DNA of 21,448 nucleotides from an archaeon (GTDB lineage Archaea > Methanobacteriota > Methanobacteria > Methanobacteriales > Methanobacteriaceae), in NCBI GenBank assembly GCA_024409165.1, contig JAKSUE010000002.1, positions 1 through 21,448 on the forward strand, read 5' to 3'. Below are positions 1 to 7,204 of the stretch, one piece after another. Under the pieces are notes generated by a model. The model searched no databases and was not told the DNA's origin. It saw only the letters and a list, made by a program, of their open reading frames with translations. Position 1 is the stretch's first letter; each line of letters starts with the position of its first letter. The position numbers were made by a program, and so were the translations under genes.

Positions 1-2
1 TT

Positions 3-371
3 GAACAGACTAATTATGAGTTGTCTCAGAATCGGTTTGTTGGGTTTAAACGTTTGGTTTTTAGCGACGAATTTATTGACACTGCTGTCAGAGGTTTATG
101 GGAAGATATTCGCGATAAGGTTTTGAATCATAAGTTGGTTGACGTCGTTAAGCAGGATAAGCACGGAAAGCCTGTAATTAATCCACATGGGGAAGTCAGT
201 TCCGCTCCGAATTTTATGAAATCTAGCCAGAATACAGTGTTCTTACGTGGATCAGGAACGGATTCATCGTTTAAAACAGAAATTGTGAACGGTATAAAGA
301 TGTTGCCGCAGTATGTTTGGATTAAGGGCAGTGCGGTGGTGAATTTGATTAGTGAAGAAATTAATTATTAA
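3..371 (+). CDS. C-terminal part of a MutH/Sau3AI-like endonuclease (truncated by window edge)
   Basis: The reading frame is open to the left edge (123 codons with the TAA at 369-371), so the start and the catalytic N-terminal half lie outside; the in-frame TTG at 21 is probably internal. The order of motifs resembles the C-terminal DNA-binding half of MutH/Sau3AI enzymes as I remember it: LWEDIRDKVL (compare WEELMDMIVL in E. coli MutH), then NFMKSSQNTVFLRG with a conserved-looking Arg, then LPQYVWIKGSAVVNLI near the end (compare LPRGFYLKKNFTSALL). If correct, it would be a type II restriction enzyme cutting GATC-like sites, or a repair nicking enzyme. G+C is about 40% by my count against about 30% in neighbouring genes, and it uses CGG, CGT and CGC arginine codons where neighbours favour AGA, suggesting horizontal acquisition. 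No methyltransferase is visible on this side. The family call rests on remembered motifs, so it is tentative. Confidence 0.5.
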   Translation, partial: EQTNYELSQNRFVGFKRLVFSDEFIDTAVRGLWEDIRDKVLNHKLVDVVKQDKHGKPVINPHGEVSSAPNFMKSSQNTVFLRGSGTDSSFKTEIVNGIKMLPQYVWIKGSAVVNLISEEINY

Positions 372-508
372 AACTTAATGATAAACATGATGAAGAGTAT
401 AATTAATATATTATATGTTAATACAATGTTAATATAATCTTATAATTATAAATTAATTAAAATAAAAATTAAAAAATCCCTTGATATGAGGATTATGAAG
501 GTGAAATT
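372..508. other. A/T-rich spacer ahead of the tes-like gene
   Basis: This 137-base spacer holds TATA-like runs (for example around 399-416) and a ribosome binding site AAGGTGA at 498-504, five bases before the ATG at 509. The composition changes sharply from the preceding truncated gene. I see no RNA gene. Confidence 0.5.
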
Positions 509-2029
509 ATGATTAAAAAAACTACTAGTTTATGTCCAATTTGTCTTAAACCTTTAGAAGCTGAGGTTTATGAAAAAGATGGTGCAATTTGGATTAAAAA
601 AGAATGTCCAGAACATGGTGAGTTTGATAACACCTACTGGAGTAATGCTGAAATTTATCATAAAGTTAATAAAATCGAAGCTATTCAACAAAATATGGAA
701 AATCCTCAAGTTAATGCAACTGAAGGATGCCCTACTAACTGTGGTATTTGTGGCCAACACGGTGCAAGTACTGTTTTAGGTTTAATTGATGTTACCAATA
801 GATGTAACTTAAAATGTCCAATTTGTTTTGCTAATGCTGCAACTTCTGGTAAATTATTTGAACCTACTTTTGAGGAAATCCGTCAAATGCTTAGAAACTT
901 AAGAGAAGAACAACCTCCTACTCCAGCTATTCAATATGCTGGTGGTGAACCTACTGTACGTAAAGATTTACCTGAACTTATTAAATTAGCTAAAGAAGAA
1001 GGATTCTCTCATACTCAAATAGCTACTAACGGTATTAGATTAGCTAAAAAAGAAGGTTATGCTCAAGAATTAAGAGATGCTGGTCTTAACACTGTATACT
1101 TACAATTCGATGGTGTTACTGAAGAACCTTATCTCGTTGCAAGAAATAAAAACTTACTTGATGTTAAAAAACAAGCTATTGAAAATTGTAGAGCTGCTGG
1201 TTTAGGTATTGTATTAGTACCTACTGTTGTTAAAGGTGTTAACGATGACCAAGTAGGAGACATTATTCAATTTGCTATTGATAATATTGATATTGTTCAC
1301 GGTGTAAACTTCCAACCTGTTGCATTTGCAGGAAGAACTCCAGCTGACCAAGTAGAAGAACAAAGAATTACTATTCCTGACTTCTTCCAATTAGTTGAAG
1401 AACAAACTGAAGGTAAAATTAAAGTAAACGATTTCTACTCTGCAACTTCTGTTCAACCTGTAACTGAATTTATTGGTGCAATGACTGGTGAAGAATCTCC
1501 TGTAACTTTAAACTGTCACCAACACTGTGGTACTGCAACTTACATATTTATGGATGGAGACCAAGTAATTCCTATTACTCGTTTCATTGATGTTGATAGA
1601 TTCTATGAAACCTTAGAAAAATACACTGATAGATTAAATGAAGGCGGATTTGCTATTAAGAAAAGAATCATTGCAAGTGCAATTAAAGACATTCCAAGTC
1701 TTATTGACAGTGATGCTTCCCCATCTGATTTAAATATGAGAAAAATCATTTTAGATATCTTTAAAGACCAATCCTATGAAGCATTAGGTGAATTCCACCT
1801 TAACTCTTTACTTGTATCTTGTATGCACTTCATGGATCCATTTAACTTTGATACTGATAGAGTTAGTAACTGTCTTATTCACTACGCAGTACCTGATGGA
1901 AGAATCATTCCTTTCTGTACCATGAACTCTATTTACAGACAAGGTATTGAAGATGAATTTTCAGTTCCTTTAAAACAAAAAATGACTGAATTTAATGATA
2001 AAACTGGTGAAGAAGAGGAAGATGAATAG
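509..2029 (+). CDS. tes: Radical SAM protein of the tetraether lipid synthase (Tes/MJ0619) type
   Basis: This 506-residue protein has the architecture of MJ0619-type enzymes. An N-terminal zinc-ribbon/rubredoxin-like part carries C9, C12 and C33 (CPIC, then KECPEHGEF). A CxxxCxxC set follows at C74/C78/C81, then the radical SAM motif CNLKCPIC at C99/C103/C106 and a GGE motif (YAGGEP). More cysteines and histidines lie in the C-terminal half (NCHQHCGT, SCMHFMDPFN) and could bind an additional cluster. MJ0619 was first discussed as a methanopterin-related methylase and later characterised as tetraether lipid synthase, which joins archaeol phytanyl chains into membrane-spanning or macrocyclic lipids; many databases still use the older pterin methyltransferase name. 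The start is supported by AAGGTGA at 498-504. It appears monocistronic, with a hairpin and T-tract downstream. Assignment to Tes rather than a paralogue is by overall resemblance; the enzyme class itself is secure. Confidence 0.8.
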   Translation: MIKKTTSLCPICLKPLEAEVYEKDGAIWIKKECPEHGEFDNTYWSNAEIYHKVNKIEAIQQNMENPQVNATEGCPTNCGICGQHGASTVLGLIDVTNRCNLKCPICFANAATSGKLFEPTFEEIRQMLRNLREEQPPTPAIQYAGGEPTVRKDLPELIKLAKEEGFSHTQIATNGIRLAKKEGYAQELRDAGLNTVYLQFDGVTEEPYLVARNKNLLDVKKQAIENCRAAGLGIVLVPTVVKGVNDDQVGDIIQFAIDNIDIVHGVNFQPVAFAGRTPADQVEEQRITIPDFFQLVEEQTEGKIKVNDFYSATSVQPVTEFIGAMTGEESPVTLNCHQHCGTATYIFMDGDQVIPITRFIDVDRFYETLEKYTDRLNEGGFAIKKRIIASAIKDIPSLIDSDASPSDLNMRKIILDIFKDQSYEALGEFHLNSLLVSCMHFMDPFNFDTDRVSNCLIHYAVPDGRIIPFCTMNSIYRQGIEDEFSVPLKQKMTEFNDKTGEEEEDE

Positions 2030-2090
2030 ATTCATCAATGATGATTTATTTTATAAATAATAAATAATCATCATCTTTTTTACTTTTTAT
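2021..2090 (+). terminator. Hairpins and T-tract at the end of the tes-like gene
   Basis: Two adjacent inverted repeats are visible. GATGAAT (2021-2027) and ATTCATC (2030-2036) straddle the TAG stop at 2027-2029. A second pair, ATGATGAT (2038-2045) and ATCATCAT (2067-2074), is followed directly by T-rich sequence. Archaeal termination needs mainly the T-tract, so the hairpins may serve RNA 3'-end stability instead. Confidence 0.5.
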
Positions 2091-2123
2091 TTTTTATTAG
2101 TTTTTATTTTTTAATTTTTAGCT

Positions 2124-2185
2124 ATTTTTTATTTTAACTATTTTTCATGATATGTAATGGTAAGTAGTTATTTTTTATTTTAACT
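2124..2185. repeat. 16-bp direct repeat upstream of the hacB-type gene
   Basis: The same 16-base A/T sequence (ATTTTTTATTTTAACT) occurs at 2124-2139 and 2170-2185, each followed within a few bases by TCATGAT. The two copies start 46 bases apart and end 44 bases before the next ATG. It could be a regulator site or low-complexity coincidence. Confidence 0.35.
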
Positions 2186-2229
2186 TTCATGATTAAAGTT
2201 TAATAGCTATTAGTTTATTTTGTGATATT

Positions 2230-2715
2230 ATGAGTGAAATTAAAGGAAAAGTATGGAATTTTGGAGATAATATTGATACTGATGTTATCATTCCTGGAAG
2301 ATATTTAAGAACATTTGACCCTAAAGACTTAGCTCTCCACGTACTTGAAGGTGAAAGAGCAGATTTTACTAAAAATGTTCAAAAAGGAGATATTATTCTT
2401 GCAGGTGAAAACTTTGGTTGCGGTTCTTCAAGAGAACAAGCACCTGTAGCTATTAAAACTGCAGGAGTAGATGTTATCATTGCTAAATCCTTTGCAAGAA
2501 TTTTCTATAGGAATGCAATTAATATTGGACTTCCAGTTATTGTAGCAGATATTGAAGCTGAAGATGGAGATATTATTTCTGTAGATTTAGAAAAAGGTAT
2601 TATTTGTAATGAAAATACCAACATTACTGTTGAATTTCAACCATTCAAAGAATTCATGTTAGATATTTTATCTGATGGTGGCTTAGTTAAACACTATTTA
2701 AAAGATAAAAAATAA
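2230..2715 (+). CDS. hacB: Homoaconitase / 3-isopropylmalate dehydratase small subunit
   Basis: This 161-residue protein has the expected length for the swivel-domain small subunit of the archaeal two-subunit aconitase family, which works with an Fe-S large subunit (not in this window) to isomerise 3-hydroxy acids. The N-terminal GDNIDTDVIIPGRYLRT and the GCGSSREQAP motif are diagnostic. Residues 25-28 are YLRT. In Methanocaldococcus this loop sequence marks the homoaconitase subunit (MJ1271) used in the chain elongations toward coenzyme B, whereas the isopropylmalate isomerase partner (MJ1277) has a different loop. The enzyme may therefore act in 2-oxosuberate synthesis, perhaps also in leucine synthesis. 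The ATG at 2230 follows GTGATATT, a pre-start pattern similar to that of the methylthiotransferase gene. It stands alone between A/T-rich spacers. The family is certain; specificity is inferred from the loop. Confidence 0.85.
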   Translation: MSEIKGKVWNFGDNIDTDVIIPGRYLRTFDPKDLALHVLEGERADFTKNVQKGDIILAGENFGCGSSREQAPVAIKTAGVDVIIAKSFARIFYRNAINIGLPVIVADIEAEDGDIISVDLEKGIICNENTNITVEFQPFKEFMLDILSDGGLVKHYLKDKK

Positions 2716-2732
2716 TTGTTAGTTTAATTAGT

Positions 2733-2800
2733 TAATTATGTATTAGTTAATAATTATTATTTAATTAAGTATTACATAATTAGTTATTTTTTATTTTTTT
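2733..2800 (+). terminator. Inverted repeat and T-rich tract after hacB
   Basis: TAATTATGTA (2733-2742) and TACATAATTA (2773-2782) can form a 10-bp stem, followed by T-rich sequence (about 2785-2800). It fits a 3' end for hacB, although A/T-rich inverted repeats arise easily by chance here. Confidence 0.4.
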
Positions 2801-2905
2801 AGTTTTAATTAATTATTATTTAACCTAATATTTTTAATTAATTTATTTATTATAATTTATTTATTCATATTTATACTGTTATTAATGATGTGTGGAGGTG
2901 AAAAA

Positions 2906-3532
2906 ATGGCATGTCCTGTTTGTGGTTCTGATGATGCTATTGTATTAAAGAATAAGCTTATCAATGCGAAAAGTAAAGATATTCGTGAACTTTTACTTAA
3001 ATGTGGAGAATGTGGTTCTGTATATAAAGAAAGATTAACTCAAGAAAAACCACGTCCATTTAGATTAATTATTAGTGAGCATGAAGCTACTCATAAAACT
3101 CAAATTGATTTATTCCCTGATGAAACCCTTCGTGTTGGGGATTACTTAATGTCTGAATTAGGTAAAGTTAAAGTAACTGCTTTAGAAACTGAAGAACGTA
3201 GAGTTGATAAAGCTACTGTAAGAGATGTAATAACTATTTGGGCATCTTCTGAAGAAATTCCTGCTCGTTTTGGTGTTTCTATTGATTTACATGGTAAAGT
3301 TGCATCTTATAAGGTTGAAACAGACCGTGATTATAAGATAGCTGTTGATGATATTCTTAAAATCGACAAATATGTTGCAAGAGTTCATGTAATTAAAACA
3401 GAAGAGAGAAAAACTACTAAAGGTTATGCAAAAGCAAGAGTTATTAAAAGAGTTTATGCAAAACCTGTTAAATTTAATCACTATGATTATGATTTAACTA
3501 AAAATATTGTAGCTTTTAAACCATTGGAATAA
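2906..3532 (+). CDS. HVO_0476-family zinc-ribbon protein
   Basis: From the ATG at 2906 this is a 208-residue soluble protein. It starts with a treble-clef/zinc-ribbon pair CPVC (residues 3-6) and CGEC (33-36), then a basic, beta-rich body of about 170 residues. It matches the archaeal family named after Haloferax HVO_0476, which has no established function to my knowledge; a nucleic-acid or translation-related role would be a guess. I prefer 2906 over an in-frame ATG at 2885 because GGAGGTG at 2894-2900 is correctly spaced only for 2906. The protein is Lys/Arg rich near the C-terminus (KTEERKTTKGYAKARVIKRV). It lies between hacB and the tRNA methylthiotransferase, separated by more than 100 bases on each side, so it is probably transcribed separately. 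Confidence 0.7.
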   Translation: MACPVCGSDDAIVLKNKLINAKSKDIRELLLKCGECGSVYKERLTQEKPRPFRLIISEHEATHKTQIDLFPDETLRVGDYLMSELGKVKVTALETEERRVDKATVRDVITIWASSEEIPARFGVSIDLHGKVASYKVETDRDYKIAVDDILKIDKYVARVHVIKTEERKTTKGYAKARVIKRVYAKPVKFNHYDYDLTKNIVAFKPLE

Positions 3533-3655
3533 TTTTATTTAAGTAATTACATTTTTAACTATTAAGTTAATTATTTTAATAATTTTATTCTTTTATTTTT
3601 ATTCTATTTTTTATTTTTTTATTATTATTTTTATTTTTATAATTAGGTTGATATT

Positions 3656-4930
3656 ATGAAAGTTTTTATAGAAACTTATGGATGTACATTTAATCAAGCA
3701 GATTCTGAGATAATGGCAGGTATTTTGTCTGAAAATAATGTTGATATTGTTGATGTTATTGATGATGCTGATGTTATTATTGTTAATACTTGTTATGTTA
3801 AATTACCTACAGAAAGTAAGATTATAAATCGGATTAAAACTATTCAAAAGGATTATCCAGATAAGAAACTTATTGTAGGTGGGTGTATGGTTGAGGTAGA
3901 TCCTAAGAAACTTGATAATGCTGGACCTAATTGTTCTTGGATTGGACCTCATCAATTGAATCATATTGTTGATGTTGTTAATGATACAGTTGAGGGTAAG
4001 GTTTCAAGAGTTTCTGGTTTTTCAAAGGATTCTAAAGTTTGTGTTCCTAAAAAACGTCAAGATCCTTTAATTCATGTTATTCAAATCTGTGAAGGTTGTT
4101 TAGGTAATTGTACTTATTGTTGTACTCGTCTTGCAAGAGGTTCTCTTCATAGTTATCCTATTGCAGATATTGTTGAGGAAGCAAAAGCAGCTATTGCAGA
4201 GGGTTGTGTTGAAATTCAACTTACTGCTCAAGACACTTCTGCCTTTGGAAAAGATAGTGGAGAAAAACTATCTGATTTAATTAAAGAAGTGGCTAATTTA
4301 AAAGGAGATTTCAAAGTTCGTGTTGGAATGATGCACCCTAAAAACATAGATATGGATTTAGAGGATTTAATTGATGCATTTAAGTTACCTAATATATATA
4401 GATTTATTCATTTACCTATACAATCAGGAAGTAACAAAGTTTTAAAAGAAATGAAAAGAAACCACACAGTCGAAGAATACAAACATATAGTAAATAGATT
4501 TAGAGAAGAAATTCCAGATTTAACTATAGCTACTGATATTATTGTTGGTTATCCTACAGAAACCGAAGAAGACTTTATGAAAACAGCTGAGTTAATTGAA
4601 GATATTAAATTTAATTTAATTCACTTGTCTAAATATCAACATAGGGAAGGAGCTACTTCATCAAATCTCCCAAATATTCCATCTGATGTTATGAAAAGAA
4701 GATCTAAATATTTATCTGATATTAAATTTAAAATAATTGAAGAAGAGAATAAAGAACTTTTAGGTAAAGATTTAGATGTTGTTGTTGTAGAAGTAGGTTC
4801 TAAAGGTGGTTTTATAGCTAAAACTAATTCTTATGTTCCTGTTGTTGTTAAAGATGTTGAACTTGGAAGTTTTATTAAGGTTCATATTGATGAAACAACA
4901 AGCACTTATTTAAAAGGTAGTAAAATTTAG
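3656..4930 (+). CDS. tRNA t6A37 methylthiotransferase (archaeal MtaB/CDKAL1 type)
   Basis: This 424-residue enzyme shows all three parts of the methylthiotransferase family. The N-terminal UPF0004 domain has C10, C46 and C77 for the auxiliary 4Fe-4S cluster. The radical SAM core has CLGNCTYC (C148, C152, C155). A C-terminal TRAM domain spans about residues 360-424 and presumably binds tRNA. The archaeal/eukaryotic branch adds a methylthio group to C2 of N6-threonylcarbamoyladenosine at position 37 of tRNAs reading ANN codons. The sequence fits this branch (compare MJ0867) rather than bacterial MiaB or RimO, given its compact length and the sequence TYCCTRLARG. The ATG at 3656 follows GGTTGATATT. 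It appears to be a single-gene unit. Substrate is inferred from the subfamily. Confidence 0.85.
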   Translation: MKVFIETYGCTFNQADSEIMAGILSENNVDIVDVIDDADVIIVNTCYVKLPTESKIINRIKTIQKDYPDKKLIVGGCMVEVDPKKLDNAGPNCSWIGPHQLNHIVDVVNDTVEGKVSRVSGFSKDSKVCVPKKRQDPLIHVIQICEGCLGNCTYCCTRLARGSLHSYPIADIVEEAKAAIAEGCVEIQLTAQDTSAFGKDSGEKLSDLIKEVANLKGDFKVRVGMMHPKNIDMDLEDLIDAFKLPNIYRFIHLPIQSGSNKVLKEMKRNHTVEEYKHIVNRFREEIPDLTIATDIIVGYPTETEEDFMKTAELIEDIKFNLIHLSKYQHREGATSSNLPNIPSDVMKRRSKYLSDIKFKIIEEENKELLGKDLDVVVVEVGSKGGFIAKTNSYVPVVVKDVELGSFIKVHIDETTSTYLKGSKI

Positions 4931-5366
4931 GGTCTGAAATTTAGTATCTGATTTTTATTATTAAATTTAACATTAATTTAATGTTTAAATTTAATTATTT
5001 TATTATTTTATTCATATTTATTTCATTATTATTGTATTTCATTTTTATATTAAAATTCATTTTTAATTAGTCTATAATTTTTAATTTTTTCCAATATATG
5101 CTTTTTAATTAGTAATATACTCTCATTTTAAGGATTTTAGGAATTTTATTTTTTAAGACTATTTTGTCTTTTATTTTTTATTTTAAGTCATATTTATTAT
5201 TATTTTTTTTAATCATTTGGTAATTTTTTTTAATATTTTATTTCATTGATTTAAATATCTATATATTTAATTTAAATCATTTTAAATCCGTTTTTTATAA
5301 ATTTTACCAAAACATTTATATATTGATTATAACATAAATTCAATTAACTAAAACGGAGGTGAAAAG
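4931..5366. other. 436-base A/T-rich intergenic region
   Basis: The left part is the 3' region of the methylthiotransferase gene: a weak AAATTT/AAATTT inverted repeat (4923-4928 and 4937-4942) overlaps its stop and is followed by T-rich sequence. The middle is low-complexity A/T with no supported ORF or RNA. The last 60 bases carry the histone promoter. Confidence 0.6.
5307..5322 (+). promoter_or_regulatory. Histone gene promoter (BRE + TATA box)
   Basis: CCAAAACATTTATATA is an archaeal BRE/TATA arrangement ending 44 bases before the histone ATG, giving an expected start of transcription near 5345. It matches the tRNA promoter at 5872-5887 at 15 of 16 positions, consistent with a strong promoter. 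A perfect GGAGGTGA ribosome site follows at 5355-5362. Confidence 0.75.
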
Positions 5367-5567
5367 ATGAGTGAATTACCAATCGCACCTGTTGGCCGTA
5401 TCTTAAAAAACGCTGGTGCACAAAGAATCAGTGATGATGCTAAAGTTGCTTTAGCTGAAGCTCTTGAAGAACAAGGCGAAGAAATCGCTAAAAAAGCTGT
5501 AAACTTTGCACGTCACGCTGGTAGAAAAACTGTCAAAGCTGAAGATATCAAATTAGCTATCAAATAA
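5367..5567 (+). CDS. hmf: Archaeal histone (HMf family)
   Basis: This 66-residue protein is one histone fold with almost no tails, closely resembling HMfA/HMfB of Methanothermus. It begins SELPIAPVGRILKNAGAQRI, and the C-terminal part has FARHAGRKTVKAEDIKLAIK. The conserved Arg in PVGR, Gly17 (equivalent to HMfB Gly16, which lets dimers stack into long hypernucleosomes) and the RKT DNA-contact motif are present. It ends a few residues short of HMfB, lacking the basic RRFKK-like tail. It would dimerise and wrap chromosomal DNA. A strong BRE/TATA and near-consensus ribosome site indicate high expression. It forms a single-gene unit, and its codon use looks like that of a highly expressed gene. 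Confidence 0.97.
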   Translation: MSELPIAPVGRILKNAGAQRISDDAKVALAEALEEQGEEIAKKAVNFARHAGRKTVKAEDIKLAIK

Positions 5568-5696
5568 GTTTTGTAAGTCTTTCTTAAATATTGGCTTTTA
5601 TAGTCGATTTTTTAATAAATTTTAATTTTTTAAATTATTTTTTATTATTAATATTTTTTATTATATTTGTTATTTTAATATTTATTTGGACATTTT

Positions 5697-5729
5697 ACAT
5701 TACTAATACATTACTAATACATTAATAAT
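5697..5729. repeat. Three tandem 11-bp repeats
   Basis: ACATTACTAAT occurs at 5697-5707 and 5708-5718, with a variant ACATTAATAAT at 5719-5729. The last unit also pairs with ATTATTAAT at 5748-5756. Function is unknown; the 11-bp period would place the copies on about the same DNA face. Confidence 0.6.
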
Positions 5730-5871
5730 ATTAGTTTTTAGTATTGCATTATTAATCATTTAGTACTTGATTGTTAGTAAAGTTTATATGCTTTAAAAAT
5801 AAATATTAAATTGTATTTTTCATATTATTTTTAGTCATGGGTGGCTATTTTACTATTGTTTAGTAAGGTAT

Positions 5872-5887
5872 CCAAAACCTTTATATA
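5872..5887 (+). promoter_or_regulatory. tRNA operon promoter (BRE + TATA box)
   Basis: CCAAAACCTTTATATA ends 32 bases before the tRNA-Val 5' end, so transcription would start around 5910 with a short leader. The sequence is a near copy of the histone promoter. Confidence 0.8.
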
Positions 5888-5919
5888 CTATTAGATACAT
5901 ATTAAAGTAAGTAGTATAG

Positions 5920-5991
5920 GGACCCGTGGTCTAGGGGTATGATACCTCCTTGACGTGGAGGGGACCGTGAGTTCGAATCTCGCCGGGTCCA
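5920..5991 (+). tRNA. tRNA-Val (anticodon GAC)
   Basis: A complete cloverleaf can be folded by eye. The acceptor GGACCCG (5920-5926) pairs with CGGGTCC (5984-5990), with discriminator A at 5991. The anticodon stem CCTCC/GGAGG encloses the loop TTGACGT, with anticodon GAC at 5952-5954. The T-arm GTGAG/CTCGC encloses TTCGAAT. CCA is not encoded. It reads the valine codons GUC and GUU. Confidence 0.95.
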
Positions 5992-5997
5992 TTGTAT

Positions 5998-6070
<73 letters not shown>

Positions 6071-6076
6071 CTTGTC

Positions 6077-6097
6077 TTTTTTTAATATTTTTTTCAA
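6077..6097 (+). terminator. Oligo-T terminator of the tRNA pair
   Basis: A run of seven T (6077-6083) begins six bases after the tRNA-Phe 3' end, and a second T run follows a few bases later. This is the usual archaeal tRNA terminator. Confidence 0.7.
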
Positions 6098-6273
6098 TTT
6101 AACTTTTTATAGTCAATTTTAGGTATCTTATTTTAAAGTTTTCTAAATACTAATTTGTTGAAAAATAGTTAATTTAATAGATAAAATTTAGTAGATAATT
6201 ATAATATAATTAAAAAAGTTTAAAAAGTTAAAAAGTGTTGATGTTTAAACTAAAAGTTTAAATTTAAAGTTTA

Positions 6274-6315
6274 AAATAAAAAAAGAAGAATAATTAAGAA
6301 AAATTCTTAATTATT
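6274..6315 (-). terminator. Intrinsic-type terminator of deoC
   Basis: A perfect 12-bp inverted repeat (6289-6300 with 6304-6315, three-base loop) lies just after the deoC stop on the minus strand. After a short CTTC it runs into seven T (6278-6284 read on minus). The remaining spacer back to the tRNA genes is A/T-rich with several GTTTAAA repeats and no gene. Confidence 0.75.
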
Positions 6316-6322
6316 ATTAAAT

Positions 6323-7045
6323 TTAAATAAGTCTTGGGCCAGTTGGACCTACTTCTTCTAAATCATCATGTACATGTTTTAATTGATCAATTATTTGTTT
6401 TCCAGAAGAAGCTCCAATTTTATCTACACCTGAACTAATAATATTGTATGCAGTTTTGTAGTTACTAATTCCTCCTGCAGCTTTAATTTTAGTATGTGGT
6501 GCATTTTTCTTAATTACTTTAATACTATTAATCATTTCATTAAAGGATTCTACACCATTAAATCCAGTAGAGGTTTTTACGTAATCTACTTTACAATCAT
6601 CACAAATTCTTGCAGTGGTTGATTTTTCATAATCATCAATTAAAGGACATTCGATGATTACTTTAAGTGGAGTGTCTTTACAAGCTTCTTTTACAGATTT
6701 TATATCATATTCTACTAATTCAAAATCATGAGATTTAATAGCAGGGATATTTGCTACCATATCAATTTCATCTGCTCCGTTTTCGATTGCTGCTTTAACT
6801 TCTGCAACTTTTCCTTCGGTAGATCCAGCACCTAATGGGAAATCGATTACAGTTACAACTTTAATATCTGTGTCTTTTAAGATAGTTGAAGCAAGGTTTA
6901 CATAGTGTGGACTTACAACAACTGCATAAAAATTATATTCTTCTGCAATTTCAAGAAATGCAATCATTTGCTCTTCTGTTGCAGTATTATCTAAATTGGT
7001 AAATTCAATGTATTTAGCTAATTCTTCAGGAGTTATCATACGCAT
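6323..7045 (-). CDS. deoC: Deoxyribose-phosphate aldolase
   Basis: This 240-residue class I aldolase reversibly cleaves 2-deoxyribose-5-phosphate to glyceraldehyde-3-phosphate and acetaldehyde, linking deoxynucleoside catabolism to central metabolism. The Schiff-base lysine lies in DYVKTSTGF (K157). The second lysine lies in KIKAAGGIS (K188 region), and the acid/base Asp in DEIDMVANI (about D95). Phosphate-binding glycines are at AAGGIS and IGASSG. Length fits the archaeal family. The ATG at 7045 is preceded by GGAAGTGA-like sequence at correct spacing; a second in-frame ATG at 7039 is less well placed. It stands alone, followed by a strong terminator. No other deo genes are nearby. Confidence 0.93.
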   Translation of the reverse strand: MRMITPEELAKYIEFTNLDNTATEEQMIAFLEIAEEYNFYAVVVSPHYVNLASTILKDTDIKVVTVIDFPLGAGSTEGKVAEVKAAIENGADEIDMVANIPAIKSHDFELVEYDIKSVKEACKDTPLKVIIECPLIDDYEKSTTARICDDCKVDYVKTSTGFNGVESFNEMINSIKVIKKNAPHTKIKAAGGISNYKTAYNIISSGVDKIGASSGKQIIDQLKHVHDDLEEVGPTGPRLI

Positions 7046-7204
7046 TTTTTCACTTCCTTTTTATTAATTTAGATTATTATTGATTTTTTAATAAATATTG
7101 TTATGTATTTATATTATCTAATTGTTAGTTATGTATCAAACTATTATTTAAGTATTGTTACTTGTTAATTTGTTTGTTTAAATTATAAAATTTTAATAAT
7201 TTTT

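Larger units (their letters stand above)
5568..5919. other. 352-base A/T-rich region between histone and tRNA genes
   Basis: It contains no supported protein gene. From left to right it holds the T-rich histone 3' region, a triple 11-bp tandem repeat (5697-5729), a TATA-like TTTATATG (5783-5790), an imperfect hairpin (5843-5873) and the tRNA promoter (5872-5887). Confidence 0.6.

Noticed and set aside
387..393. ATGATGA matching box C of a C/D RNA
   Set aside because: No box D (CTGA) or C'/D' pair occurs in the following spacer. The similar ATGATGA near 2038 is part of the tes-like terminator stem.
570..779. Overlapping open frames inside the tes-like gene on both strands
   Set aside because: They lie within a well-supported coding region, lack recognisable motifs and have no ribosome sites.
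7180..7203. Inverted repeat (AAATTAT...ATAATTT) downstream of elp3
   Set aside because: It has a bulged A/T-only stem and no T-tract on the minus strand, so a terminator call is not supported.
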